A DNA stretch of 20,398 nucleotides from SLQH01 sp964612995 (GTDB taxonomy: Bacteria > Planctomycetota > UBA11346). Shown here one piece after another: positions 8,329 to 15,182 of this stretch. The first letter of the stretch is position 1; each line of letters begins with the position of its first letter. Below the pieces are notes generated by a model. That model worked only from the letters and a program-made list of their open reading frames with translations. It was not told the DNA's origin and made no database searches. The stretch spans positions 1 to 20,398 of the forward strand of contig CAZTGE010000074.1 of assembly GCA_964612995.1 (NCBI GenBank), read 5' to 3'. The translations under genes were made by a program, and so were the position numbers.

Positions 8329-9329
8329 CAGTCCATCCGTACCGCGGCCGCCACAATGACGAAGGGAAGGAACAACAGCAGAATGGCCAGCCCGATCAGC
8401 GGATGCCCACTGGCCGCGAGCAGGGCATCGAACAGCAGCATGCCACCGAGCGCCACCCCCACGCTCGGGCCGACATCGGCCCTGCGCGCGCTGCGCACGG
8501 CGCGCAGCCAGCTGCGCAGGAATCGCCAGCAGGCGAAGACGCCGACGGCGAGGAAGGCCAGCACGCCGAGCCAGGCGAAGAACGATGAACGCCGCAGCGG
8601 ATCGTGCAGCCAGTGTGCGGCGAACAGACGGTACCCACCGTACCCGTAGGCGGCGAGGACGATCGCCCCGCCGAGCAGCAGTTCGCAGCGCCGCCCGCGC
8701 CGCGATTCGAGCTCCGAGAGCAGGGTCACGCCGAAGACGTAGATCCCCAGCGCGGCCGGATAGATCGGCAGGTTGTAGCGCCCGTCGGTCGGCCGCAGGC
8801 TGAGCAGGCTGACGATCGCCAGCACCGTGCGATCGAAGTATTCGGGGCCCAGCGCCAGGAGGGCGAACACCGCGAAGGCGAAGCGTACCGCGGCCATGGT
8901 CAGGCTGCCGAGATAGGGCACCTGCTTGGTGAGGAAATTGTAGATCAACGACAGGCTGAGGACCACGCCGGCACCGTAGATCCCACGGTAGCCCAGCGGC
9001 GCGGCGCAGAGCAAGGCGCCGGAAACGAGGAACAGACCGGCGAACCAGGCGCTCAGCGGCGAGATCCGTCCGGCGGCGAGCGGCCGACGCGGATGGAGCT
9101 CACGATCGCGCTCGAGATCGGCCAGATCGTTCCAGACCATCCCGCCAAGCAACAGCAGGCAGGAGGTGACGATGACCCACAGCACGTCGGCACCCGCGCC
9201 GGCCAATTGACGACCGAGGATGCGTTCCTCGAGGCTGCGGGTGTAGACCGCCACCGCCACCGCCGCGAGCAGGTTGCTGGCGACGGTGAACAATCCCGAG
9301 GCCCGGGTGAGGCGGAACCAATCGAACAT
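8328..9329 (-). CDS. UbiA-superfamily prenyltransferase, EboC-like
   Basis: A 333-aa polytopic membrane protein with about eight or nine helices. The first Asp-rich motif is canonical, NDLADLERD, followed by HPRRPLAAGRIS; this site binds prenyl diphosphate through Mg2+. The second Asp-rich motif of UbiA enzymes is not present: the equivalent region reads VTLLSELESRRG. As I recall, EboC proteins have VTLxSRxEVxGG there, and eboA and eboB lie 8 kb away, so an EboC-like role in isoprenoid or metabolite handling is likely but not proven. The start at 9329 was chosen because the open frame upstream runs through the MITE-like repeat and antisense of hisA. It is first in a five-gene minus-strand run and divergent from hisA. 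Confidence 0.72.
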   Translation of the reverse strand: MFDWFRLTRASGLFTVASNLLAAVAVAVYTRSLEERILGRQLAGAGADVLWVIVTSCLLLLGGMVWNDLADLERDRELHPRRPLAAGRISPLSAWFAGLFLVSGALLCAAPLGYRGIYGAGVVLSLSLIYNFLTKQVPYLGSLTMAAVRFAFAVFALLALGPEYFDRTVLAIVSLLSLRPTDGRYNLPIYPAALGIYVFGVTLLSELESRRGRRCELLLGGAIVLAAYGYGGYRLFAAHWLHDPLRRSSFFAWLGVLAFLAVGVFACWRFLRSWLRAVRSARRADVGPSVGVALGGMLLFDALLAASGHPLIGLAILLLFLPFVIVAAAVRMD

Positions 9330-9384
9330 GGTCCCAGCATGGCCGCGGTGCGCAGGCGCGCAATCGCAGCCAGACGCCGCCGTG

Positions 9385-9548
9385 CAGAGCGACTCAAAGC
9401 TCGCCCCGGGAGCGCCGATCACCAGGTCGGCATGCCTTGCGTCGCCTCCACTTGCGTCAAACCGCCCGGCACTCTTTGGTGCTTGGGTCGTAGTGACGCA
9501 GTGTGGAGGCGAGGCATGGCCCTCATTTGCGAGCTTTGAGTCGCCCTG
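9385..9548. mobile_element. MITE-like element copy 1, 164 bp, with terminal inverted repeats
   Basis: The ends are a 20-bp inverted repeat, CAGGGCGACTCAAAGCTCGC, with one mismatch at the left end. A second inverted pair lies further in, TCGCCTCCACTTGCGTC against GACGCAGTGTGGAGGCGA, so the whole unit can fold as a long hairpin. It is flanked by a perfect 10-bp direct repeat, CGCCGCCGTG (9375-9384 and 9549-9558), as expected for a target-site duplication. It has no coding capacity. A copy about 90 percent identical by eye is at 14726-14888. It fills most of the 267-bp divergent gap between the UbiA-like gene and hisA, ending 48 nt before the hisA start. Confidence 0.85.
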
Positions 9549-9596
9549 CGCCGCCGTGCCCTTGCCGGCGCCCGGTCGGCCGTGAGACTGCGCCGC

Positions 9597-10367
9597 ATGA
9601 CCCGCTTCCGCCCCTGCATCGACCTCCACGACGGCACCGTCAAACAGATCGTCGGCGGCACGCTCGGCGGTGCGACGAGCGATCTGCGGACCAATTTCGC
9701 CAGCGATCGCGATGCGGCCTGGTACGCGCAGCACTACCGCGACGATGCACTGACCGGCGGTCATGTGATCAAACTCGGCCCGGGCAACGACGCCGCCGCC
9801 CGCTCGGCCCTCGCCGCCTGGCCCGGCGGACTCCAACTCGGCGGCGGGGTCGACGCGACCAACGCGGCGGACTGGATCGAAGCCGGCGCCGCCGCGGTCA
9901 TCGTCACCAGCTGGCTGTTCCCCGATGCCCGTCTCGACTGCAACCGTGCCCGAGCCCTGGCCGACGCCGTCGGCGCGCAGCGGGTGGTCATCGATCTCAG
10001 CTGCCGGCGCATCGCCGATGGCTGGGTGGTGGTCACCGATCGCTGGCGCACGCTCACCGAGCATCGCGTCGACGCCGCGCTGCTCGCGCAGCTGGCCCCC
10101 TTTTGCGGCGAGTTCCTCGTCCACGCGGTCGACGTGGAGGGCCTGTGCCGGGGAATCGACGGCGCCCTCGTCACCCACCTCGCACAGATCAGCCGGCGAC
10201 CGCTGACCTATGCCGGCGGCGGGCGCGAGCTGGCCGACCTCGACCGGGTGGCGCAGCTCTCCGACGGTCGCCTCGACCTGACCTTCGGCAGCGCGCTGGA
10301 CATCTTCGGCGGCAGCGGCGTGCGCTATGCCGATTGCGTGGCCTGGAACCGCAGCCACACCGGCTGA
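9597..10367 (+). CDS. hisA: HisA, eukaryotic-type ProFAR isomerase
   Basis: Catalyses the Amadori rearrangement of ProFAR to PRFAR in histidine synthesis, a cytoplasmic (beta-alpha)8 barrel of 256 aa. The sequence follows fungal and plant HIS6, not the usual bacterial HisA. It has CIDLHDGTVKQIVGGTL at the N-terminus, then HVIKLGPGND, LQLGGGVDATN, VIVTSWLF, VIDLSCR, HAVDVEGLCRGID, YAGGGRELADLD and DLTFGSALDIFGG. The two barrel aspartates are at the expected strand ends: CIDLH, and the Asp in HAVDVEGLC. ATG 9597 is preferred over the in-frame GTG at 9582 because the family starts with MTKF-like residues. No other his genes are nearby, which is unusual for bacterial hisA but fits a replaced or acquired gene. 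Its stop is 10 nt from the MFS stop on the other strand. Confidence 0.9.
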   Translation: MTRFRPCIDLHDGTVKQIVGGTLGGATSDLRTNFASDRDAAWYAQHYRDDALTGGHVIKLGPGNDAAARSALAAWPGGLQLGGGVDATNAADWIEAGAAAVIVTSWLFPDARLDCNRARALADAVGAQRVVIDLSCRRIADGWVVVTDRWRTLTEHRVDAALLAQLAPFCGEFLVHAVDVEGLCRGIDGALVTHLAQISRRPLTYAGGGRELADLDRVAQLSDGRLDLTFGSALDIFGGSGVRYADCVAWNRSHTG

Positions 10368-10377
10368 GGCCTCCGGC

Positions 10378-11646
10378 TCAGAGCGCCCGCCGTCCGGCGC
10401 TGCGCGACATCAGCCACGCGGCCACGACCACGCCGGGGATGAACAGCAGCATCAGCCCTCCCTTGACCACGAACACGCCGCGCAGACCGGTCCACGTGGC
10501 GATCGCGGTACCGCACAACGGCCCCAGGAACCAGCCGAGACTGCGGATCGACCCGGTCATCCCGAACACCAGGCCATGGCGACTGGCGTCCGCGCCTCGG
10601 CTGAGCCAGACCTGATAGAGCGCGGGCAGCCCCGAGACGAACAGCATCAACGCCGCGCGCCAGAACAGCAGCTGGGCAAACGAGTCGACCGTGGCCAGCG
10701 GCAGGCAGGTCAGGCAGCCACCCACCGCGGCGATGGCGGTGAGCAGCACGGGCGAAAACCGGTCGGCGAGCCGGCCCATCGCCAGACCGCCGACCATCCC
10801 GACGAGACAGACCACCGAGCCCAGGGTGCCCATGCGGGTCGACGTGCCCGCGAGCCGCCCGTCGTTGAGTTCCTGCACCAGCAGCGGCATCACCGGGCGC
10901 TCGAGGGTGAACACGAAGGTGATTCCGGCCAGCAAGCCGATCACCGGCAACACCGGCGCGAGCGCCTCCAGCCCCTCGCGCAGCCGCTGGACGATCGAGA
11001 GCGCGGCGCGCGGCGGGCGCACGAAGCGCTCGTCGGCGAACAAGACCACTGCCAGGGCCGCGAGCAGGGCCAGCCCGGCCGAGATCTGGAAACAGGCCGC
11101 ATAGCCGAAGACATCGCCACACAGACCGCCGAGAAACTGCCCCGCCATCACCCCGCCGAACATGGAGGTCGACAGCGCCCCCATCGCCAGCCCGCGTTTG
11201 TGGTCGGGAACCGCGGTCGAGATCAGCGTCTGCGAAGCCGCGATCACCCCGGTGAGCATCCCCTGCCCGAGCCGGAACACCAACAGCCACTCCACCGTGG
11301 GCGCCAGCGCCATTCCGCCGAGCACCACCGCACCGCCGATGTTGGCCCGCACCAGCATCGCCTTGCGGCCGTACCGATCGGCGAGCATGCCCCAGATCGG
11401 CGTGAACACCATCATCGTCAGCGGCGCTGCAGCCTCGAACAGGGCGACCCAGTGCCGGACCTCGGCCTGATCGGTGATGCCCATGTCGTCCTGGATGTAG
11501 TAGGCGACGAAGGGCAAGGCGAAGCCGAAGGCGGTCATGATCAGCAGCTGCGCCGACCACACCGTGATCAGCGTCCGCCGCCAGGTCGGCAACGGCGCCA
11601 TCGCGGGATCATCCGCTGGCTCTGCGACATCTCCATCCGCATGCAT
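10378..11646 (-). CDS. MFS transporter, MdtG/TetA-like drug exporter
   Basis: A 422-aa major facilitator protein with about 12 membrane helices. Motif A of the loop between helices 2 and 3 is clear, GMLADRYGRKA at about 86-96, and a QTLISTAVPDHKRGLAMGALS block fits the drug:H+ antiporter 1 group to which MdtG belongs. A hydrophilic loop with RLREGL separates the two six-helix halves. The frame remains open up to a GTG at 11721, but ATG 11646 is favoured because upstream residues are not conserved-looking; ATG 11601, right before helix 1, is also possible. None of these has a strong ribosome site. It probably exports a small hydrophobic compound; the substrate is not inferable. It lies 293 nt downstream of the BRCT genes on the same strand and is separated from them by a hairpin. 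Confidence 0.87.
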   Translation of the reverse strand: MHADGDVAEPADDPAMAPLPTWRRTLITVWSAQLLIMTAFGFALPFVAYYIQDDMGITDQAEVRHWVALFEAAAPLTMMVFTPIWGMLADRYGRKAMLVRANIGGAVVLGGMALAPTVEWLLVFRLGQGMLTGVIAASQTLISTAVPDHKRGLAMGALSTSMFGGVMAGQFLGGLCGDVFGYAACFQISAGLALLAALAVVLFADERFVRPPRAALSIVQRLREGLEALAPVLPVIGLLAGITFVFTLERPVMPLLVQELNDGRLAGTSTRMGTLGSVVCLVGMVGGLAMGRLADRFSPVLLTAIAAVGGCLTCLPLATVDSFAQLLFWRAALMLFVSGLPALYQVWLSRGADASRHGLVFGMTGSIRSLGWFLGPLCGTAIATWTGLRGVFVVKGGLMLLFIPGVVVAAWLMSRSAGRRAL

Positions 11647-11882
11647 CGCGCGGTTGTCAGTCCCGGCACGCCTCAGGCAAGTGGAGGGCGGGCCAGCTTG
11701 CCATCGCTGCGGCGGGCGCACGGTCGGCGGCCACTGCGGCCGGATACCGCACAGTCAGCCGAAACCACGCGGCGATCACAGATCCTGCTCCCCATCCGGT
11801 GGATCTGCAGACGCACGCTGTCCCACAGGGCCGGATGCGACAACGGGTGGCCCGGCAACGCGGCCTATCGGCCACCAACGCA

Positions 11883-11913
11883 CACCGCCCCGACGCCAGG
11901 CGCCGGGGCGGTG
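11883..11913 (-). terminator. Strong hairpin downstream of the BRCT operon
   Basis: A 15-base arm at 11883-11897 pairs with 11899-11913 with one mismatch and essentially no spare loop (CACCGCCCCG against CGGGGCGGTG at the outer end). It starts 26 nt beyond the stop of the BRCT gene on the minus strand. No T-run follows, so it may be a terminator aided by Rho or an mRNA 3' stabiliser. It lies within the 293-bp gap upstream of the MFS gene; nothing else was recognised in that gap. Confidence 0.55.
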
Positions 11914-11939
11914 CAGTAACGGATGTCGCCGCTTGCGAT

Positions 11940-13205
11940 TCAGCGCGCGGCGCTCGCTTCTTCGCGGGCTTCGTCGCGATCGAAGGTGGTCTGGAGGTAC
12001 TTGACCAGCTGCGCCTCGGTCATCGCGATGACGTGGAATTCGCGTGCCTTGTTCTTGAACAGGTCGCTGCGGCTGCCGGCGACGAGGAAGTCGACCCCCG
12101 GCTGCATCTCCTGGGGATCATTGAGGACCTCGGCCGTGCTGCCGGCCTCCTCGATGAACTCCTTCAGGTCGCTCTTGTTGTAGAGTTCGAACTCGCCGGC
12201 AAGCACGAAATGCATCGAGCGCCGGGTGCTGAACACGGGATTGCCGATCATGTCGCCGTTGGCCAACGGCAGGCGTCGCGGATCGACCACGTCGAGAACG
12301 CGACACGTCGCCTGGGTCGGCTCGACATCGATGACCTCGACCATCCCCTTCTCGGTATAGCGACCGCGGATGTAGCGGAAGACTTCGAACTTCAGACCGA
12401 GACGCACCCGGTCGCGACTGCCGATGTCGATGATCACGTAATTGCTGGTGCTCATCGCCTTGACCACGCGACCGTCGGGCTGGAGTTCCTCAAGCTCGCG
12501 CAGGCGCAGCTCGAGCAATTCGCGGATCCGTTGGTCGAGCTGGGTCCGGCGGGTGGCCAGCTCGCTGTAATCACGATGGTACTGCTCTTCATTCTGTTCC
12601 TTCTCGCGCTCGAGCGCATCCAGCTCCTCGAGCAGCCGGTTCTTGGCCCGCTCGAAGTCGTCGTCCTGTCGGGTCGACTGCTGCATGGTCTGATTTATCT
12701 CGTTGCGCAGATCGTTGATCACCTGCCGCATGTCGGGATAGCCGCGGCTGACTCGGGCGTTGTAGCTCTCGACCACGGTGTTCGAGCGTTTGACCAGCTC
12801 TTCGATGTAGCTGCGCGAGGATTCCCACGGGGTGGGGTCGTCCTGGCCACCGCGGATCTTGTTGCCCTGGGCGTCGAAATAGACGCCACGGCTGCTGAGA
12901 TGGAGATCGTAGCGGGCCAGCTGCTTCTCGCGCAGGGCGATCTGCTCCTGGAGCTCCTCGATGTCGGCCTTGAGCCCGATGAGCTCATCGTAGGTCGCCT
13001 GGAGGGAATTATCGGGCAACAGATCGGCCTCTTCCGCTTCGGGATCGCCAACGCTGACGCCTTCGGTCAGCTTGTAACGGTCCCACGCGAGATAACCGAA
13101 GATCATGCTGACCAGGACGAGCACGATCAAGGTCATCAGCGCGACGTGGTAGGCGGCTCCGCACCGCGCCCGATTGCCGTGAACGATCGCGGCATGCGCC
13201 ATCAT
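11940..13205 (-). CDS. Membrane-anchored coiled-coil protein with one BRCT domain
   Basis: A 421-aa protein, second gene of a coupled pair. One membrane helix lies at about 21-40 after a short basic N-terminus. Coiled-coil segments rich in Glu, Arg, Leu and Gln cover about 65-100 and 180-241. A small beta-rich domain follows at about 245-325 (NYVIIDIGSRDRVRLGLKFE ... ANGDMIGNPVF). The C-terminal BRCT-like domain at about 330-403 reads MHFVLAGEFELYNKSDLKEF ... DFLVAGSRSD ... VIAMTEAQLVKYL, with the pattern of bacterial DNA ligase BRCT domains. It starts in an ATGA overlap with the upstream paralogue; an immediate second ATG at 13202 is equally possible. No catalytic residues are visible, so it is probably a scaffold. 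The side of the membrane facing the C-terminus is not settled by the charges. I know of no named family for this architecture. Confidence 0.8.
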   Translation of the reverse strand: MMAHAAIVHGNRARCGAAYHVALMTLIVLVLVSMIFGYLAWDRYKLTEGVSVGDPEAEEADLLPDNSLQATYDELIGLKADIEELQEQIALREKQLARYDLHLSSRGVYFDAQGNKIRGGQDDPTPWESSRSYIEELVKRSNTVVESYNARVSRGYPDMRQVINDLRNEINQTMQQSTRQDDDFERAKNRLLEELDALEREKEQNEEQYHRDYSELATRRTQLDQRIRELLELRLRELEELQPDGRVVKAMSTSNYVIIDIGSRDRVRLGLKFEVFRYIRGRYTEKGMVEVIDVEPTQATCRVLDVVDPRRLPLANGDMIGNPVFSTRRSMHFVLAGEFELYNKSDLKEFIEEAGSTAEVLNDPQEMQPGVDFLVAGSRSDLFKNKAREFHVIAMTEAQLVKYLQTTFDRDEAREEASAAR

Positions 13206-14539
13206 TCGACCTCCCCCTGCCCCATCATGTGGACGAACTGCTGCTGGTTCATGATGATCGCGCCCATCGCCCGGGCCTTGGTGACGGCCTCGACGGCGTT
13301 CTCGCCGGCGATGACCACGTCGGTGTCCTTGTCGACTGCGCCTTGGATCACGCCGCCGTTGATATCGACGAACTCGCGGACGCGGCCGCGATCGATCTCG
13401 GTGAATTCGCCCGCGAGGACGAAGTGCATCCCCTGGGTGAATTGGTAAGTGTCCTGACGGCGGACGAAGTCGAGCAGCTGGCGTTCGGACATGATGGTGA
13501 CGCCGATGAGACTGGCCTGCTCCAGAGCGGCATCGGCGTTGCTGCCGGCCACCAGATAGTGCGTCTGGCTGCTGATCTGCTTGTCCACCCGGCCGCCGGC
13601 ATCCTCGACGAAGCGCCGCAGCTCCTCGCGGCTGTAGAGGTCGAAATCGCCCTTGATGACGAAGACCTTCTGCTCATGCGGGTTGTAGATGTTGTTGTGG
13701 ATGTGGTCGCCGGCGACAATCGGATCGTTGGCATCGACCTCTTCGATGACGCGGGCCTCGCTCATGCCGGTGTAGACCTTGACCACCTCGATCTCGCCCT
13801 TGATGTAGTTCTCCCCGGCGCGGCGGTTGAAGACGACGAACCGGGTCCTCTGGCGCAGGTCGTGGTTGAGCCCACGGTTGATGAACACGAAGCCGTCGCT
13901 GACGCGGGCCTGGAGCAGGATACCGTCGCTGATCAGTTCGTCGGCGTCGATATCGATGCGGTTGAGCAGTTCCTGCACGCGCTTCTCGCGCTCGCGGATG
14001 TTGGCATCGATCCCGGCCAGCTCTTCGCGATACGCCTTCTTGCGGCGCTTGATCTCCTGCTTGAGCTCGTCGACCTCTTCACGGTATTTACGCAGTGCGC
14101 TCTCGTTCTCGCGCTGACGGCTGGTGTACTGGTCCTCTTCCTGCTTGAGATCGGCCATCGCACGTTCGGCCTGCCCGGTGAGATCGTCTTCGGTCTGCTG
14201 CAGGCTGCTGATGTCGACCTTGAGCTGGGTGAGCCCTTCGCGCAACCGCGGCTCGAGCGAATTGCCGATGATCTCCGCCGCCTCCTGGTTGCGCCGCTCG
14301 AGGCGGGAGATCTCTTCGCGGCGGGACAACAGCAACCGGTTGAGCGGGTCCACATCTTGGCCGAACTCGTCCTTGGCCTGGCGGGCATCGGCAACCTCGA
14401 CCTTGGTCTGCCGGCGCTCGGTGATCAGCGCGGTGGACTCGGCATAGAAATACTGGAAGGTGATGACCCCCGCTGCGGTTGCGAGCCCGAAGAAGACGAT
14501 GAGGGCGACCAGCCAGGGCGGTACTCGGTCCGGATTCAT
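13202..14539 (-). CDS. Membrane-anchored coiled-coil protein with tandem BRCT domains
   Basis: A 445-aa protein, first gene of the pair. The membrane helix is at about 9-30. A long charged coiled coil spans about 36-195, with heptad-like runs in the stretch RRNQEAAEII to RVQELLNRI. A beta-rich domain is at about 203-288 (DGFVFINRGLNHDLRQRTRF ... IVAGDHIHNNIYNP). Two LigA-type BRCT domains follow: 291-360 (KVFVIKGDFDLYSREELRRF ... HYLVAGSNAD ... GVTIMSERQLLDFV) and 371-440 (MHFVLAGEFTEIDRGRVREF ... DVVIAGENAV ... GAIIMNQQQFVHMM). The layout matches the downstream protein, so the pair arose by duplication with loss or gain of one BRCT unit. The start has AGGAG nine bases upstream. Outside NAD-dependent ligase, BRCT domains are uncommon in bacteria, and a membrane tether is unexpected. 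DNA, phosphopeptide or self-binding are all possible roles. Confidence 0.82.
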   Translation of the reverse strand: MNPDRVPPWLVALIVFFGLATAAGVITFQYFYAESTALITERRQTKVEVADARQAKDEFGQDVDPLNRLLLSRREEISRLERRNQEAAEIIGNSLEPRLREGLTQLKVDISSLQQTEDDLTGQAERAMADLKQEEDQYTSRQRENESALRKYREEVDELKQEIKRRKKAYREELAGIDANIREREKRVQELLNRIDIDADELISDGILLQARVSDGFVFINRGLNHDLRQRTRFVVFNRRAGENYIKGEIEVVKVYTGMSEARVIEEVDANDPIVAGDHIHNNIYNPHEQKVFVIKGDFDLYSREELRRFVEDAGGRVDKQISSQTHYLVAGSNADAALEQASLIGVTIMSERQLLDFVRRQDTYQFTQGMHFVLAGEFTEIDRGRVREFVDINGGVIQGAVDKDTDVVIAGENAVEAVTKARAMGAIIMNQQQFVHMMGQGEVE

Positions 14540-14725
14540 GGGAACAGGACTCCTGCGGAGGTGGTGCTGGCGCCCACCCTAGGCCAGGCCCCAAGCGCCT
14601 CAACGCGAGCGCTTCGGCAGACTTCCCCCGTGTGTCACCAGCGCCCTGGGCTGTCGACGCACACTGCCGGGCAGACCGTGCCACGCGCCGCGGCGGGAAA
14701 CGGCACAGACGCGGGCCGCTGATGG

Positions 14726-14888
14726 CAGGGGGACTCAAAGCTCGCCCCGGGAGCGCCGATCACCAGGTCGGCATGCCTTGCCTCGCCTCCACCTGCGTCC
14801 AACCGCCCGGCTTTCTTTGGTGTTTGGGCCATAGTGACGCAGGCGGAGGCGAAGCATGGCCCGCATTTGCGAGCTTTGAGTCGCCCTG
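14726..14888. mobile_element. MITE-like element copy 2, 163 bp
   Basis: Same orientation and structure as the copy at 9385-9548: left end CAGGGGGACTCAAAGCTCGC and right end the complement of CAGGGCGACTCAAAGCTCGC, with one mismatch. The inner inverted pair TCGCCTCCACCTGCGTC and GACGCAGGCGGAGGCGA is better matched than in copy 1. The flanks carry a 7-bp direct repeat, CTGATGG (14719-14725 and 14889-14895), one base longer if the shared G is counted. The duplication length therefore differs from copy 1. No open frame belongs to it; a full-length relative with a transposase is not in this window. Confidence 0.83.
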
Positions 14889-14945
14889 CTGATGGGCGTC
14901 CGTCGCTTGCAGGCTACCGCCGCCGTTCCAGACTGCCCGGCTCAG

Positions 14946-14963
14946 GAGATCCGATCGGATCTC
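14946..14963. promoter_or_regulatory. 18-bp perfect palindrome, possible operator
   Basis: GAGATCCGATCGGATCTC reads the same on both strands. It lies 58 bp right of the MITE-like element and 219 bp upstream of the P-II start. A dimeric regulator site is one explanation; a small cruciform or chance are others. No second copy was noticed in the window. Confidence 0.35.
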
Positions 14964-15182
14964 GGGGATGCTGGCGACCGCCAGAAACGACATCTGCTTC
15001 ATTTATGATCACCTGCTCAACCGGAAGCTTGTCATTGTGGTCCGCTCCCCAGCCCCTGCCCAACTCACCACAACCGCAAGTGCGCTCATGGCAACACCTT
15101 GCACAACAGGCAGGCCAGCGGCCGCGGTGGGAACGCTCATTGCGCACACCGCGCCACGGTCCTGCCCATGGGAGAACCGACC

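Larger units (their letters stand above)
14540..15182. other. 643-bp divergent intergenic region
   Basis: This gap separates the BRCT operon (leftward) from the P-II gene (rightward) and holds no credible gene. It contains a MITE-like element at 14726-14888, an 18-bp perfect palindrome at 14946-14963, and a relatively AT-rich stretch at about 14985-15045 that is the best place for the P-II promoter. It also has a 6-bp inverted pair AAGCGC/GCGCTT at 14593-14614 close to the BRCT start, and a near-miss sigma-54 motif at 15089-15103. Short open frames here run through the repeat and show no conserved features. Confidence 0.6.

Noticed and set aside
6533..8356. 607-aa open frame as one fused protein ending in the TruD-like domain
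   Set aside because: The first 258 residues are an out-of-frame reading of the HhH-GPD gene, whose own frame has an exact Fe-S cluster motif. The TruD-like part starts at 7582.
8328..10358. 676-aa open frame as a longer UbiA protein
   Set aside because: The N-terminal half is antisense to hisA and reads through the MITE-like repeat; membrane segments begin only at the ATG at 9329.
10359..10385. Terminator between hisA and the MFS gene
   Set aside because: The GGCTGAGG/CCTCCGGCTCAG region has short similar words but they do not form a proper inverted repeat with a loop.
11799..13448. 549-aa plus-strand open frame across the second BRCT gene
   Set aside because: Antisense shadow, with the same Leu/Asp/Val-rich pattern; the minus-strand frame has recognisable domains.
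13229..14722. 497-aa plus-strand open frame across the BRCT gene
   Set aside because: Repetitive Leu/Asp/Ala-rich antisense reading of a coiled coil; no start signal or family features.
9385..14888. Composite transposon flanked by the two repeat copies
   Set aside because: Each copy has its own direct-repeat flank, which indicates two independent insertions, and no transposase lies between them.
14760..15002. 80-aa minus-strand open frame in the divergent region
   Set aside because: More than half lies inside the MITE-like repeat and the rest has no conserved feature or ribosome site.
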